Under the pieces are notes generated by a model. The model saw nothing but the letters and a program-made list of their open reading frames with translations, ran no database searches and was not told the DNA's origin. Source: an uncultured Anaeroplasmataceae bacterium (GTDB lineage Bacteria > Bacillota_I > Bacilli_A > Acholeplasmatales > Anaeroplasmataceae). Taken from it: a stretch of DNA of 64,000 nucleotides. Location: contig CAKQDS010000003.1 in assembly GCA_934229535.1 (NCBI GenBank), positions 1 to 64,000 of the forward strand, read 5' to 3'. Numbering within the stretch: the first letter of the stretch is position 1; each line of letters starts with the position of its first letter. Shown one piece after another: positions 25,852 to 34,415 of this stretch. Position numbers and translations under genes: made by a program.

Positions 25852-26494
25852 AGATATAAATCTATATTCTCATGAGGAACAATTACAGGATTATGGCTAT
25901 AATTATGTTTGTGGCGTAGATGAAGCAGGTCGTGGTCCTCTTGCTGGCCCTTGTGTTGTAGCGGCTGTAATTATGCCATTAACCTCTAGGATTGAGGGAA
26001 TTAATGATTCTAAGCAATTATCAGCCAAAAAAAGAGAAGAGCTATATAAAATAATTATGCAGCAGGCTATAGCTGTTAATGTTGTTTTTGTAGGAGTCAA
26101 GGAAATCGATGATATGAACATCTATCAGGCAACAAAAAATGGAATGCTTAAGGCTGTTAAGGGCTTAAAGCAGGAGCCAGATTATGTCTTGATTGATGCG
26201 ATGCCTTTAAATGAACTAGAGCTACCTCATGAATCAATTATTCATGGTGATGCTAAAAGTGCATCCATTGCTGCAGCAAGTATTGTTGCCAAGGTTACAA
26301 GGGATCATTATATGGAAAAAATGGATATTAAATATCCGGGCTATGGCTTTGCCCATCATAAAGGCTATTGTACAAAGGAACATGTTGAGGCTTTAAAAAA
26401 ATTAGGCCCTTGTGCAATTCATCGAAGGACCTATTCGCCTGTCAGCTCTTATTTTTGCAAACAATTAGAATTTGATTTTAATGAAGAGAAGTAA
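25832..26494 (+). CDS. rnhB: Ribonuclease HII
   Basis: Removes ribonucleotides and RNA primers from DNA. Seen: the YVCGVDEAGRGPLAGP motif with catalytic Asp-Glu, the Asp of VLIDAM, KSASIAAASIVAKVTRD, and YPGYGFAHHKGYCTKEHVEAL. 220 aa, normal. ATG 25832 is used, with AGGAAGG about 9 nt before it, inside the end of rbgA. The terminator hairpin overlaps its stop codon. Confidence 0.97.
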   Translation: MSIQKYKDINLYSHEEQLQDYGYNYVCGVDEAGRGPLAGPCVVAAVIMPLTSRIEGINDSKQLSAKKREELYKIIMQQAIAVNVVFVGVKEIDDMNIYQATKNGMLKAVKGLKQEPDYVLIDAMPLNELELPHESIIHGDAKSASIAAASIVAKVTRDHYMEKMDIKYPGYGFAHHKGYCTKEHVEALKKLGPCAIHRRTYSPVSSYFCKQLEFDFNEEK

Positions 26495-26514
26495 TAATTT
26501 CTCTTCATTTTTTT
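26481..26514 (+). terminator. Terminator of ftsK-lepB-rbgA-rnhB operon
   Basis: ATGAAGAGAA (26481-26490) pairs perfectly with TTCTCTTCAT (26499-26508); the rnhB stop is in the loop; then TTTTTT. Confidence 0.88.
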
Positions 26515-26527
26515 GTAAACGTTTTAG
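26514..26527 (+). promoter_or_regulatory. cre-like site upstream of marR promoter
   Basis: TGTAAACGTTTTAG matches the cre consensus TGNAARCGNWWWCA at 12 of 14 positions and ends three bases before the -35 of the marR-ABC promoter, a position compatible with CcpA activation. Confidence 0.4.
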
Positions 26528-26529
26528 AG

Positions 26530-26558
26530 TTGAACAATGATTAATCTTGTGATAAAAT
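26530..26558 (+). promoter_or_regulatory. Promoter of marR-ABC operon
   Basis: TTGAAC (26530-26535), 17 nt, TAAAAT (26553-26558) preceded by TGA (extended -10). Confidence 0.78.
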
Positions 26559-26560
26559 TT

Positions 26561-26574
26561 GTTAGGTTTCTAAC
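26561..26574 (+). promoter_or_regulatory. Palindromic operator candidate for the MarR protein
   Basis: GTTAG-GTTT-CTAAC, a perfect inverted repeat with the TTAG-N4-CTAA geometry known for SlyA/MarR sites. It covers the predicted transcription start. Confidence 0.55.
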
Positions 26575-26591
26575 TAATAAGGAGTTTTAAC

Positions 26592-27017
26592 GTGGTAAAT
26601 TATGGTAAAGATTTAGTTCAAATTACAAATAAATTCAAGCGTGAAATTGATAGAAAATTGACATGCTTTGAATTGACATCCATTCAAAGTAGAATACTTT
26701 GTTTTATTTTGGATGAAGAAGAAAAAAGAGATATTTTTCAAAAGGATATTGAAGAGGAGTTTGACTTGAGAGCTCCAACAGTTACTTCAATAATTCAAAA
26801 TTTAGAGAAAACAAATTATGTAAAAAGAATTAATGCTTTAAATGATCAACGATTAAAGAAAATTGTTTTAACAAACAAGGCTTATGAGATTGTTTTAAAA
26901 ATCAAGAAGATTATGGATGAAACAGAAGAAGAAACTTTTGCTAATTTAAGCGCTAGTGAATCTGCTATGTTAAACAAAATTATTAGTAAAATTAATAAAA
27001 ATATAAAGAATTTTTAG
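26592..27017 (+). CDS. MarR family transcriptional regulator
   Basis: Winged-helix repressor, probably of its own operon with the two ABC genes downstream. Seen: 141 aa, LTCFELTSIQSRILCFILDEE, the recognition region IEEEFDLRAPTVTSIIQNLEKTNYVKR and the wing NALNDQRLKKIVLTNKA, then a C-terminal dimerisation helix. It starts at GTG 26592 with AAGGAG 7 nt upstream; no ATG alternative fits. 11 nt before the first ABC gene. Confidence 0.9.
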   Translation: MVNYGKDLVQITNKFKREIDRKLTCFELTSIQSRILCFILDEEEKRDIFQKDIEEEFDLRAPTVTSIIQNLEKTNYVKRINALNDQRLKKIVLTNKAYEIVLKIKKIMDETEEETFANLSASESAMLNKIISKINKNIKNF

Positions 27018-27028
27018 GAGTGATATAA

Positions 27029-28810
27029 ATGAAAAAGAAAAAAACAATTATGTCATGTATTAATGGATATTGGCTTTATACAATTCTTTCACCTATATGT
27101 GTTGCATTAGAGGTTGCAATGGAAATATTGATTCCTCTTGTTATTGCCGATATCGTTAATATTATTGATTCTGGTAATGAGGCAAAGCTATTGATTTTAA
27201 AATTTTTAGCTAATATGTCAGTTCAAAAAGGTGCTATTATTGCGGGTATAATTCTAATTGCTTTAGCTATTATATCCTTAATATTTGGAGCATTATCTGG
27301 AATCTTTTGTGCGAGGGCATCTGTTGGCTTTGCCAAAAATTTAAGACAAGCAATTTATTATAATGTTCAAGATTTTTCATTTGAAAATATTGATAAATTT
27401 CAAACATCAAGCCTGATTACAAGATGTACAACTGATGTTACAAATGTTCAAAATTCCTTCCAAATGATAATTCGTATTGCTGTTAGAGCGCCATTTATGA
27501 TGATTTTCGCTTTTATTATGGCATTTAAGATTAACGCTAATGTATCTATTGTGTTTGCTTATGTTGTACCAATTTTAGCAGTTTTATTATTTATTATAAT
27601 GAATTTAGCTCATCCTAATTTTAAGAAAATGTTTAAAAAATATGATAGATTAAACACTGTTGTTCAAGAAAATGTTGCCGGTGCTAGAACTGTTAAGGCT
27701 TATGTTCGTGAGGATCATGAGATTAACAAGTTTAAGGATGCTTCAAAGGAAATTTATAAATATTCAGCACGTGCAGAAAGAATACTTGCCTTCGTTAATC
27801 CTTTTATGCAGGCTGCAGTATATACTTGCTTTTTAGTTGTAAGCTATTTAGCTGCTAAAATTATTGCAGTTGGTGATATGACAACTGGTGATTTAAGCTG
27901 CTTATTTACCTACATAATGCAAATATTAATGAGTCTTATGATGGTTTCTATGATTGTTGTAATGATTACAATGTCAAAGGAGTCTATTAATCGTATTAAA
28001 GAAGTATTAAGGGAGGAAACTACAATTAAGAATCCTTTAAATCCAATTTATGATGTAGCAGATGGTTCAATTGTTTTTGATCATGTTAATTTCTCATATA
28101 ATGGAGATCCTAATAAGCTTGCTTTGGAAGATATTTGTGTTAATATTAGGTCTGGAGAAACTATTGGTGTTATTGGTGGAACTGGTAGTGCTAAGTCAAG
28201 CTTTGTAAATCTAATTCCTCGTTTATATGATATTACATCTGGTTCACTTAAGATAGGTGGCGTTGAGGTTAGGGATTATGATATTAAGTCATTAAGAGAT
28301 CAGGTTTCTGTAGTATTACAAAAGAATGTTTTATTTAGTGGAACAATTAAATCAAACCTACTTTGGGGAGATAAGAATGCTTCAGATGAGGAGCTAATTC
28401 ATGCCTCAAAGCTTGCTCAGGCTGATGAATTCGTATCAACATTCATAGATAAATATGATTCAAGAATTGAACAAGGCGGTAGCAATGTTTCAGGTGGTCA
28501 AAAGCAAAGATTATGTATTGCTCGTGCTTTAGTTAAAAAGCCTAAAATTTTGATTTTAGATGATTCTACAAGTGCTGTTGATACTAAAACTGATGCGTTA
28601 ATTCGTGAGGCCTTTGCTAAGGAAATTCCTAATACTACCAAAATAATTGTTGCTCAAAGAATTTCTTCAATTGAATCAGCTGATCAAATTATTGTTTTAG
28701 ATGATGGTAAAATTAATGCCATTGGAACTCATGAAGAACTATTAAAGAATAATGAAATATATCGTGAGGTATATACATCACAGGTGAAGGGAGCTGGTGC
28801 AAATGAATAA
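27029..28810 (+). CDS. Heterodimeric ABC exporter, subunit with degenerate ATP site
   Basis: Half-transporter with six membrane segments (1-310) and a nucleotide-binding domain. Seen: Walker A GGTGSAKSS (Ala in place of the usual Gly before Lys), Q-loop, signature VSGGQKQRLCIARAL, and Walker B ILILDDSTSAVD with Asp in place of the catalytic Glu, the pattern of the degenerate half of heterodimeric exporters. 593 aa. RBS GGAGTGA. It overlaps its partner by 8 nt. The MarR gene in front suggests drug or toxic-compound export; the substrate is unknown. Confidence 0.92.
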   Translation: MKKKKTIMSCINGYWLYTILSPICVALEVAMEILIPLVIADIVNIIDSGNEAKLLILKFLANMSVQKGAIIAGIILIALAIISLIFGALSGIFCARASVGFAKNLRQAIYYNVQDFSFENIDKFQTSSLITRCTTDVTNVQNSFQMIIRIAVRAPFMMIFAFIMAFKINANVSIVFAYVVPILAVLLFIIMNLAHPNFKKMFKKYDRLNTVVQENVAGARTVKAYVREDHEINKFKDASKEIYKYSARAERILAFVNPFMQAAVYTCFLVVSYLAAKIIAVGDMTTGDLSCLFTYIMQILMSLMMVSMIVVMITMSKESINRIKEVLREETTIKNPLNPIYDVADGSIVFDHVNFSYNGDPNKLALEDICVNIRSGETIGVIGGTGSAKSSFVNLIPRLYDITSGSLKIGGVEVRDYDIKSLRDQVSVVLQKNVLFSGTIKSNLLWGDKNASDEELIHASKLAQADEFVSTFIDKYDSRIEQGGSNVSGGQKQRLCIARALVKKPKILILDDSTSAVDTKTDALIREAFAKEIPNTTKIIVAQRISSIESADQIIVLDDGKINAIGTHEELLKNNEIYREVYTSQVKGAGANE

Positions 28811-30680
28811 GAAGCATAATACCTTTAAAACCTTAAAAAGATTATTAAAGCTAGTTTGGAAGGATTATTGGCTACAATTAATTTTAGTTTTATTATGTAT
28901 CCTTGGAACTAGCTTCGCTACAGTTTATAGCACAAGCTTTGATGCGACATTAATTGAAACAATTATTCCTACCCTAATAAAAAAATATGAAGTAAGTGGA
29001 GTTATTGATACTAAATATTTACTTAATGCCTTAATTCCTGTTATTGTTGCTTACATTATAGGGATAATTTGTTCTTATTTAAATGCTAGATTAATGGTAA
29101 ATATTTCTCAGGGAACATTAAAAAATGTTCGTGATAAAATGTTTATGCATATGCAAAGCTTACCGATTTCTTATTTTGATAGACATAATCATGGCGAAAT
29201 AATGAGTAAATATACTAATGATACTGATACGCTAAGACAAATGATTTCTCAATCACTTCCTCAGCTAATTACTAGTGGAATAACAATGCTAATGCTTGCG
29301 GTATTTATGTTTATGACCAATTTTATATTAGCAATAATAGTTATTATAACTGTTGTGTTGATGGCCTTAGTTACGAGGGTTTTAGGTACTAAAAGTGGTA
29401 GATTCTTCGTTCGTCAGCAGGTTGATTTAGGAGAACTAAACGGCTATGTTGAAGAAATGCTTGAGGGACAAAAGGTTGTCAAGGTCTTTAATCATGAAGA
29501 AGAAGCTAAGGCTGATTTTGATAAGGTTAATGAAAAGCTTGCCTTATCTAGTACAAAGGCTAATACCTATGCTAATATTTTAATGCCAATTATGAATAAC
29601 TTAGGTTATATTTCTTATGCAATTACATTAATGATTGGTTCAGTTTTAGCTTTAAATAAGGTTTTGAATTTTAATGTTGGTAAGCTTGTTGCTTATCTTG
29701 GCTATAATAAGCTATTCTGTAATCAGGTTTCTCAGGTTTCAAATCAGTTTAACTCTGTAATTATGGCTCTTGCTGGTGCTGAACGTATTTTTGAGCTATT
29801 AGATGAGCAAAGTGAAGCTGATGATGGCTATGTAACACTTGTTAATGCTCAATATGATGGTGAGCAAATTGTTGAAGCAAAGACTCGTACGGGAATGTGG
29901 GCATGGAAGCACCCTCATCACGATGGAAGCATTACCTATACAAAGCTTACAGGTGATGTTAGATTATTTGACGTTGATTTTGGCTATTATCCTGAAAAAA
30001 TTGTTTTACATGATGTTAGCTTATATGCTAAGCCTGGTCAAAAAATTGCCTTTGTTGGAGCAACTGGTGCTGGTAAGACAACAATCACAAATCTAATTAA
30101 TAGATTTTACGACATTCAAGATGGTAAAATCCGCTTTGATGGCATAAATATTAATAAGATAAAGAAGGCAGATTTGCGTCATGCTCTGGGAATGGTTTTG
30201 CAGGATACAAATTTATTCACAGGAACAATTATGGACAATATTCGTTATGGTAAGCTAGATGCAACTGATGAAGAGGTTTATAATGCTGCAAAGCTAGCTA
30301 ATGCTGATCAGTTTATTCGTCATCTTCCTGATGGCTATAATACCGTTTTAACTGAAAATGGTGCTCAGCTTTCTCAAGGTCAGCGTCAGCTTTTATCAAT
30401 TGCCCGTGCGGCTATTTCTAATCCACCAGTATTAATTTTAGATGAAGCAACATCATCAATTGATACTAGAACAGAAGCTTTAGTAACTGATGGAATGGAT
30501 AAGCTAATGGCTGGAAGAACTGTATTTGTTATAGCTCATAGATTATCAACGGTAAAGAATTCTAAGGCAATTATGGTTTTAGATCATGGCTGTATAATTG
30601 AAAGAGGAAGTCATGACGAGCTTATCGCAAGTAAGGGTCGCTATTATCAATTATATACCGGAGCCTTTGAACTAGAATAA
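28803..30680 (+). CDS. Heterodimeric ABC exporter, catalytic subunit
   Basis: Partner of the preceding half-transporter. Seen: six membrane segments (1-330), Walker A GATGAGKTT, signature LSQGQRQLLSIARA and an intact Walker B with catalytic Glu (LILDEATSSID), H-loop IAHRLSTVK. A roughly 45-residue insertion precedes the NBD (about 345-390, KTRTGMWAWKHPHHDGSITYT in part), as in the YheH/MdlB-like Firmicute pairs. 625 aa. ATG 28803 has AAGGGAG 9 nt upstream; GTG 28797 is too close to it. Confidence 0.92.
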   Translation: MNKKHNTFKTLKRLLKLVWKDYWLQLILVLLCILGTSFATVYSTSFDATLIETIIPTLIKKYEVSGVIDTKYLLNALIPVIVAYIIGIICSYLNARLMVNISQGTLKNVRDKMFMHMQSLPISYFDRHNHGEIMSKYTNDTDTLRQMISQSLPQLITSGITMLMLAVFMFMTNFILAIIVIITVVLMALVTRVLGTKSGRFFVRQQVDLGELNGYVEEMLEGQKVVKVFNHEEEAKADFDKVNEKLALSSTKANTYANILMPIMNNLGYISYAITLMIGSVLALNKVLNFNVGKLVAYLGYNKLFCNQVSQVSNQFNSVIMALAGAERIFELLDEQSEADDGYVTLVNAQYDGEQIVEAKTRTGMWAWKHPHHDGSITYTKLTGDVRLFDVDFGYYPEKIVLHDVSLYAKPGQKIAFVGATGAGKTTITNLINRFYDIQDGKIRFDGININKIKKADLRHALGMVLQDTNLFTGTIMDNIRYGKLDATDEEVYNAAKLANADQFIRHLPDGYNTVLTENGAQLSQGQRQLLSIARAAISNPPVLILDEATSSIDTRTEALVTDGMDKLMAGRTVFVIAHRLSTVKNSKAIMVLDHGCIIERGSHDELIASKGRYYQLYTGAFELE

Positions 30681-30699
30681 AATTAAATATATAATATTT

Positions 30700-30740
30700 A
30701 AAGGAAAGTCGTAAAAAAAAATTCTTGACTTTCCTTTAAT
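30700..30740 (+). terminator. Terminator of marR-ABC operon
   Basis: AAAGGAAAGTC (30700-30710) pairs with GACTTTCCTTT (30727-30737), loop 16 nt; the T-tract is interrupted (TTTAATTT). Confidence 0.65.
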
Positions 30741-30753
30741 TTATGAATATATT
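30725..30753 (+). promoter_or_regulatory. Promoter of topA
   Basis: TTGACT (30725-30730), 17 nt, TATATT (30748-30753). The -35 lies within the downstream arm of the preceding terminator. Confidence 0.6.
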
Positions 30754-30779
30754 ATAAAAAGGAAAAGATGTGATATGTT

Positions 30780-33068
30780 ATGAAAAATATAATTATTGTC
30801 GAATCACCTTCAAAATCAAAAACAATCGAAACATATATGGGTGATGATTTTAAGGTTTTATCATCAAAGGGTCATATTAGAGATTTAGCTACATCTGGCA
30901 AGGATGGCCTTGGAATTGATATCGAAAATGATTTTAAGCCGAAGTATATTATTTTAAAGGATAAAAGTAGTCTTGTTTCTCAGCTAAAAAAGGAATGCAA
31001 GGGTAACAAGGTTTATCTTGCAACCGACCCCGATCGTGAAGGAGAAGCTATTTCTTATCATTTAGCTACTGTATTAGGACTTGATTTAAATGATATTGAT
31101 AGAATTGAATTTCATGAAATAACTAAGCCAGCTATTTTAGAGGCATTTAAAAATCCTCGAAAAATTGATATGAATTTAGTTGCGTCCCAAGAAACAAGAA
31201 GAATGCTTGATCGTATTATTGGCTTTAAAATATCTAAGCTTTTACAATCAAAGATTAAAAGTCAAAGTGCTGGACGTGTTCAAAGCGTGGCATTAAAGCT
31301 TATAGTTGATTTAGAAAAGGAAATTATAGCGTTTGTTCCTGAAAATTATTATGAGATGGAAGCAATCTTTCCTGATTTTAAGCTAGCTTTGCAAACAATT
31401 GATGGTAAAAAGGCAGATATTAAGGATCGAAGTATTGCTGAAAATTTATTAAATGAATTAAAAAAGGAATTTGTTGTATCAAGTATTGAAGCAAAGCCAA
31501 CTAAAAGAGAAAGTAAACCAACATATACGACATCAACATTGCAGCAGGATGCTTCAAATAAACTTAATTTTTCTTCAACTAAAACAATGCAAATTGCTCA
31601 AGGACTTTATGAAGGAAAAAATCTTGGCGATGTTCATACCGGATTAATAACCTATATGCGTACAGATTCTACGCATTTATCTGATATCTTTGTAAATGAA
31701 TGTAATAAATATATTGTTGAAAAATATGGAGCTAATTATTTAGGAGCTAGAAAAGAAAAGAGTCAAAAGCTTGCTCAAAATGCTCACGAGGGTATAAGAC
31801 CTACATCAATATATCGAACTCCTGAATCAGTTAAGGCTTATTTAACAGCTGATGAATATAAACTTTATCGTTTGATTTACAATCGTAGCCTTGCATCATT
31901 AATGGCTCCATCACGCTTTACAGCAACTAAGGTTATTTTTGACAATGTTAGAACTACTTGGAAGCTTAATGGTCAAAAGCTAGAATTTGATGGCTATTTA
32001 AAGGTCTATGGCAAAAGTGATGAGGATGAAAATATATCTTTAAGAGAATTCAAGGTTGGTGAGATTTATACAGCCTCAGAAATTATTATTAAGGATTTAA
32101 AAACAACACCTAAGAGTAGATTTACAGAAGCAACGCTAATTAAAGAAATGGAAGAAAAAGGAATTGGTCGTCCTTCAACCTACGCAACAACTATGTCTAC
32201 TCTAACTAAAAGAAAGTACATTACTATTAAGGATAAAAAGCTTATTCCAACTGAACAGGGAATTCTTACTACCGAAAAGCTTGATGAATTTTTCTCACCA
32301 ATTATCAATGTAAAATACACTGCTGATATGGAGGAGGATTTAGATAAAATTGCTAAGGGCGAGGATACAGAGCTTGCTGAAATGAAAAGATTCTATAGTG
32401 ATTTTATTCCTTTATTTGATTCGGCTAAAGAAAATATGGAGCGCATAGAGCCAACTAAGACAGGAGAAATATGTCCTCTTTGTGGTGGAGATTTAGTAAT
32501 TCGTAAAGGAAGATATGGCGAATTTGTGGCTTGTAGTAATTATCCTAAATGTAAATATGTTAAGGAAGATGAAAATAAGGAGAAGCCTTTAGATACTCAT
32601 ATTACCTGTCCTAGCTGTAATAGTGGAACATTCTTAAGACATCTTGCAACTAAGGGTGCTAACAAAGGAAAATATTTTTATGCCTGCAGTAATTTTCCTA
32701 AATGCCGAAATATCATTAATTTTGAACCAGTTAATGAATATTGTCCTAAATGTGGCGCTGTAATGATGCTTGAGGATGGAAATAAGGTTTGTTCAAAGCA
32801 TTGTGAGGAAAATAATAATCAAGCAATCGATGTTATTTGTCCTAAATGTGGTAAGGGTCATTTTGTTTTAAGAGTTGCTAAGCGAGGAAAAAATGCTGGT
32901 AATAAATTTTATGCCTGCAGTAATTATCCAAGATGTAAAAATATTTATTCACTTGAGCCAACAAATGAAAAATGTCCAATATGTCATGAGATAATGCTAA
33001 AGGGTGAAAATGGATTAGTTTGTAGCAATGACAAATGTCCATCTCACAATAATGATAATAAAGTATAA
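30780..33068 (+). CDS. topA: DNA topoisomerase I
   Basis: Relaxes negative supercoils. Seen: TOPRIM domain (IIVESPSKSKTIETYMG; ATDPDREGEAISYHL), catalytic Tyr in GLITYMRTDSTHLSD (near residue 292), GIGRPSTYA, and a C-terminal set of Cys4 zinc ribbons from about 560: CPLCGG, CPSCNS, CPKCGA, CPKCGK and CPICHE. The last four form two similar tandem units (see findings). 762 aa. The distant AAGGAAAAG is the likely SD. The usual neighbour dprA is absent. Confidence 0.97.
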   Translation: MKNIIIVESPSKSKTIETYMGDDFKVLSSKGHIRDLATSGKDGLGIDIENDFKPKYIILKDKSSLVSQLKKECKGNKVYLATDPDREGEAISYHLATVLGLDLNDIDRIEFHEITKPAILEAFKNPRKIDMNLVASQETRRMLDRIIGFKISKLLQSKIKSQSAGRVQSVALKLIVDLEKEIIAFVPENYYEMEAIFPDFKLALQTIDGKKADIKDRSIAENLLNELKKEFVVSSIEAKPTKRESKPTYTTSTLQQDASNKLNFSSTKTMQIAQGLYEGKNLGDVHTGLITYMRTDSTHLSDIFVNECNKYIVEKYGANYLGARKEKSQKLAQNAHEGIRPTSIYRTPESVKAYLTADEYKLYRLIYNRSLASLMAPSRFTATKVIFDNVRTTWKLNGQKLEFDGYLKVYGKSDEDENISLREFKVGEIYTASEIIIKDLKTTPKSRFTEATLIKEMEEKGIGRPSTYATTMSTLTKRKYITIKDKKLIPTEQGILTTEKLDEFFSPIINVKYTADMEEDLDKIAKGEDTELAEMKRFYSDFIPLFDSAKENMERIEPTKTGEICPLCGGDLVIRKGRYGEFVACSNYPKCKYVKEDENKEKPLDTHITCPSCNSGTFLRHLATKGANKGKYFYACSNFPKCRNIINFEPVNEYCPKCGAVMMLEDGNKVCSKHCEENNNQAIDVICPKCGKGHFVLRVAKRGKNAGNKFYACSNYPRCKNIYSLEPTNEKCPICHEIMLKGENGLVCSNDKCPSHNNDNKV

Positions 33069-33093
33069 AAAGAACAGCATTGTTCTTTTTTTC
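33067..33093 (+). terminator. Terminator of topA
   Basis: AAAGAACA pairs with TGTTCTTT around loop GCAT (33077-33080), then a T-run. Confidence 0.85.
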
Positions 33094-33098
33094 TATGT

Positions 33099-33127
33099 TT
33101 GTGTTTTTTTGATTTATATGCTATAAT
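33099..33127 (+). promoter_or_regulatory. Promoter of ftsY-ylxM-ffh
   Basis: TTGTGT (33099-33104), 17 nt, TATAAT (33122-33127) preceded by TGC (extended -10). Confidence 0.75.
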
Positions 33128-33151
33128 CAATAAAGATATGGAGTGATTTTA

Positions 33152-34120
33152 ATGGCTTTTTTTGGATTATTTAAAAAGAAGGATAAAAATAAAAGTAAAA
33201 AATATAAAATGGGTCTTCATAAAACTAGAGAGGGCGCATTTAAAACCTTAAAGGAGCTACTTAGTGATAAAACTAAAATAGATGATGAACTATTTGATGA
33301 GCTAGAGGAAATCTTTATTACGGCTGATATTGGTGTTGATACAGTTGTTAATTTCATTGATGAGCTTCGTTCAGAGGTTAAAAATAAGAAAATAACTGAT
33401 AAAGAAGTTCTTCAGGAAATGATAATGGATAAAATGTTTGAGATTTATTTAAAGGGTGAAATTGTTAATGCCAATTTAAATTTAAATCCAAATGGTCTAT
33501 CTGTTATTTTGTTTGTTGGTGTTAATGGTGTTGGTAAAACTACCTCAATTGCTAAGATTGCTTATTCCTTAAAGAAGCAAGGAAAGAAGATATTACTTGC
33601 GGCTGGAGATACCTTTAGAGCTGGGGCAATTGCTCAGCTTGATGTATGGGCTAAAAGAATAGGTGTTGATATTGTCACAAAGCCTGATGGAAGTGATCCT
33701 TCATCAGTTATGTATGAAGCAGTTACTAAGGCTAAAAATGAAGGCTATGATGTTTTATTATGTGATACAGCTGGAAGATTACAAACTAAGGTTAATTTAA
33801 TGAATGAATTAAATAAAATGAAGAGAGTTATCGAGTCACTTTGTCCTGGTGCTCCTCAGGAAACCTTACTTGTTATTGATGCGACTACTGGCCAAAATGG
33901 TATGTCACAGGCTAAGGCCTTTAAGGAAGCAACCGAGGTTAGTGGTATTATTTTAACTAAGCTTGATGGAACCTCTAAGGGTGGTATTGTTTTAGCAATT
34001 AGAAATGAAATGGGAATACCTATTAAATACGTAGGCCTTGGTGAGGGAATTGAGGACTTAGAGGTGTTTGATATTGAAAATTACCTTTATGGCTTATTTG
34101 CTGATTTCTTTGAGGACTAA
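33152..34120 (+). CDS. ftsY: Signal recognition particle receptor FtsY
   Basis: SRP receptor GTPase that docks ribosome-nascent chains on the membrane. Seen: short basic N-terminus (AFFGLFKKKDKNKSKKYK), N domain, G domain with GVNGVGKTTSIAK near residue 125, DTFRAGA, DTAGRLQ and TKLDGTSKGG. 322 aa, lacking the long acidic A domain of E. coli. ATG 33152 follows GGAGTG; GTG 33143 is less likely. First gene of a complete SRP operon. Confidence 0.96.
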   Translation: MAFFGLFKKKDKNKSKKYKMGLHKTREGAFKTLKELLSDKTKIDDELFDELEEIFITADIGVDTVVNFIDELRSEVKNKKITDKEVLQEMIMDKMFEIYLKGEIVNANLNLNPNGLSVILFVGVNGVGKTTSIAKIAYSLKKQGKKILLAAGDTFRAGAIAQLDVWAKRIGVDIVTKPDGSDPSSVMYEAVTKAKNEGYDVLLCDTAGRLQTKVNLMNELNKMKRVIESLCPGAPQETLLVIDATTGQNGMSQAKAFKEATEVSGIILTKLDGTSKGGIVLAIRNEMGIPIKYVGLGEGIEDLEVFDIENYLYGLFADFFED

Positions 34121-34123
34121 TAA

Positions 34124-34414
34124 ATGGAAAATCGTGAGTTAATTATTGCATATTACGATTTATATGCTAGTTTACTAACTGAAAAGCAAAGACTTTATTT
34201 TGAAGACTATTATTTTATGGATTATTCTTTATCAGAAATAGCAGATAATTATAATGTGAGTAGAAATGCTATTTATGATTTAATTAAAAAATCATGTACT
34301 AATTTAGAGGAATATGAAGAAAAGCTGCACCTTTATGAAAAAATTGAGAAAATAAAGAGCTTGGCTATAGATTCAAAGATTAAAGAAAATATATTATCTA
34401 TATTGGAGGAATAA
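34124..34414 (+). CDS. ylxM: YlxM-like DNA-binding protein / SRP accessory
   Basis: 96-aa helix-turn-helix protein of the YlxM/p13 family, which sits between ftsY and ffh in Firmicutes and is reported to modulate SRP. Seen: LYASLLTEKQRLYFEDYYFMDYSLSEIADNYNVSRNAIYDLIKK, quoted in part (LSEIADNYNVSRNAIYD is the HTH). The start is 3 nt after the ftsY stop and the stop is 1 nt before ffh, so it is fully embedded in the operon. Confidence 0.93.
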   Translation: MENRELIIAYYDLYASLLTEKQRLYFEDYYFMDYSLSEIADNYNVSRNAIYDLIKKSCTNLEEYEEKLHLYEKIEKIKSLAIDSKIKENILSILEE

Positions 34415-34415
34415 A

